Shown in pieces: positions 63,594 to 64,000 of a stretch of 64,000 nt of DNA (positions within the stretch are counted from its first letter, which is position 1; each line of letters begins with the position of its first letter). Both the position numbers and the translations under genes were made by a program. Location of the stretch: the NCBI RefSeq assembly GCF_024346375.1, contig NZ_JAGQCV010000001.1, positions 124,001-188,000 of the forward strand, given 5' to 3'. The stretch comes from Synechococcus sp. ATX 2A4. GTDB taxonomy: Bacteria > Cyanobacteriota > Cyanobacteriia > PCC-6307 > Cyanobiaceae. The notes beneath the pieces were generated by a model. That model saw only the letters and a program-made list of their open reading frames with translations. It was not told the DNA's origin and made no database searches.

Positions 63594-64000
63594 ATGGCGG
63601 CGCCGTTGCCGCTGCCTTCCGTGAAGATCCTGGTGATGGGTGGCACCCGCTTCATCGGTAAGCCCCTGGTGGCCCAGCTGCAGGGCTATGGCCATGCGCT
63701 CACCCTGTTCACCCGCGGCCGCCATCCGGTGCCGGCCGGAGTGGAGCATCTGGTAGGCGACCGCAGCGATGCCGCCGCGCTTGAGTCCCTGCGGGGCCGC
63801 GCCTTCGATGTGATCATCGACAGCAGCGGCCGCAACCTCGACGACAGCCGGGCGGTGGTGGAGCGCACCGGCCCCCCTGCCCATCGCTTCGTGTATGTGA
63901 GTTCGGCCGGCGTCTACGCCGACAGCGAGCTGTGGCCGCTGGATGAAAACGCCGCCACCGATCCGGCCTGCCGCCATGCCGGCAAGCTCCACACCGAAGA
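63594..64000 (+). CDS. NAD-dependent epimerase, CSP41-like (partial, cut at window end)
   Basis: The start of an SDR-family protein: VKILVMGGTRFIGKPLVAQL (G-x-T-R-F-I-G NAD-binding form), GHALTLFTRGRHPVPAGVEH, FVYVSSAGVYADSELWPLDE. The Y-x-D start and T-R-F-I-G motif are typical of the CSP41 group, chloroplast and cyanobacterial RNA-binding proteins that stabilise transcripts. The start may be ATG 63594 or GTG 63621. The gene continues beyond 64000. Confidence 0.9.
   Translation, partial: MAAPLPLPSVKILVMGGTRFIGKPLVAQLQGYGHALTLFTRGRHPVPAGVEHLVGDRSDAAALESLRGRAFDVIIDSSGRNLDDSRAVVERTGPPAHRFVYVSSAGVYADSELWPLDENAATDPACRHAGKLHTE

Overview
The window is a 64-kb stretch of a high-GC unicellular cyanobacterium, most likely of the Synechococcus/Cyanobium (picocyanobacterial) lineage. 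This rests on psb30, acsF, prk, a Ycf20/DUF565 gene, UPF0016 half-genes, DUF2996, DUF3685 and DUF3727 families, and lpxD, all at the high GC and dense packing usual for that group.

Positions 1-16,630 form an accessory island built around CRISPR. It opens with a 14-unit array (470-1471) whose repeat resembles the type III-B repeat of Synechocystis CRISPR3. A leader with a clear promoter follows on the minus strand, then an intact cas2 and a broken cas1. A second leader, with one orphan repeat and a cas2 stub, lies 4.8 kb away (6244-6613), so the island once held two related adaptation modules. Between and beyond them are three homologous P-loop kinase-like proteins. Two of these carry a C-terminal wHTH-WYL-WCX regulator. 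There are also two small paralogues with a predicted OB-like domain, a broken protein-kinase-like gene, an AAA_14/DUF4143 ATPase, three membrane proteins and a CARF protein with a probable RelE-type C-terminus (Cami1-like). No cas10 or Cmr/Csm effector gene is in the window.

Positions 16,700-30,000 begin with a plus-strand DEAD-box RNA helicase. A long minus-strand run follows: SPFH protein, fmt, pmbA/tldD, acsF, DUF2996, a small membrane protein, ubiX, an RNB-domain protein without visible catalytic aspartates, two half-size UPF0016 transporters and a YkgJ-type protein. The 35-codon psb30 sits at 30,038 on the plus strand.

Positions 30,150-47,700 are core genes: recJ, a CbbY-like HAD protein, Ycf20, glycerate kinase, rpmF, an FtsH protease, a bicupin, a MoaD-like carrier next to thrC, UPF0182, fructose-bisphosphate aldolase with tandem terminators, an oxidoreductase, accD and the prepilin peptidase.

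Positions 47,750-64,000 hold prk, leuB, lpxD, the proB-yqeG-DUF3727-ruvX cluster, a GNAT-like gene, a CofE-like gene, a PIN-PhoH ATPase, fumC, a thioredoxin-fold protein, DUF3685, a gene-poor stretch, a Fur-family regulator behind hisA, and the start of a CSP41-like epimerase. No tRNA, rRNA or intact insertion sequence was recognised.
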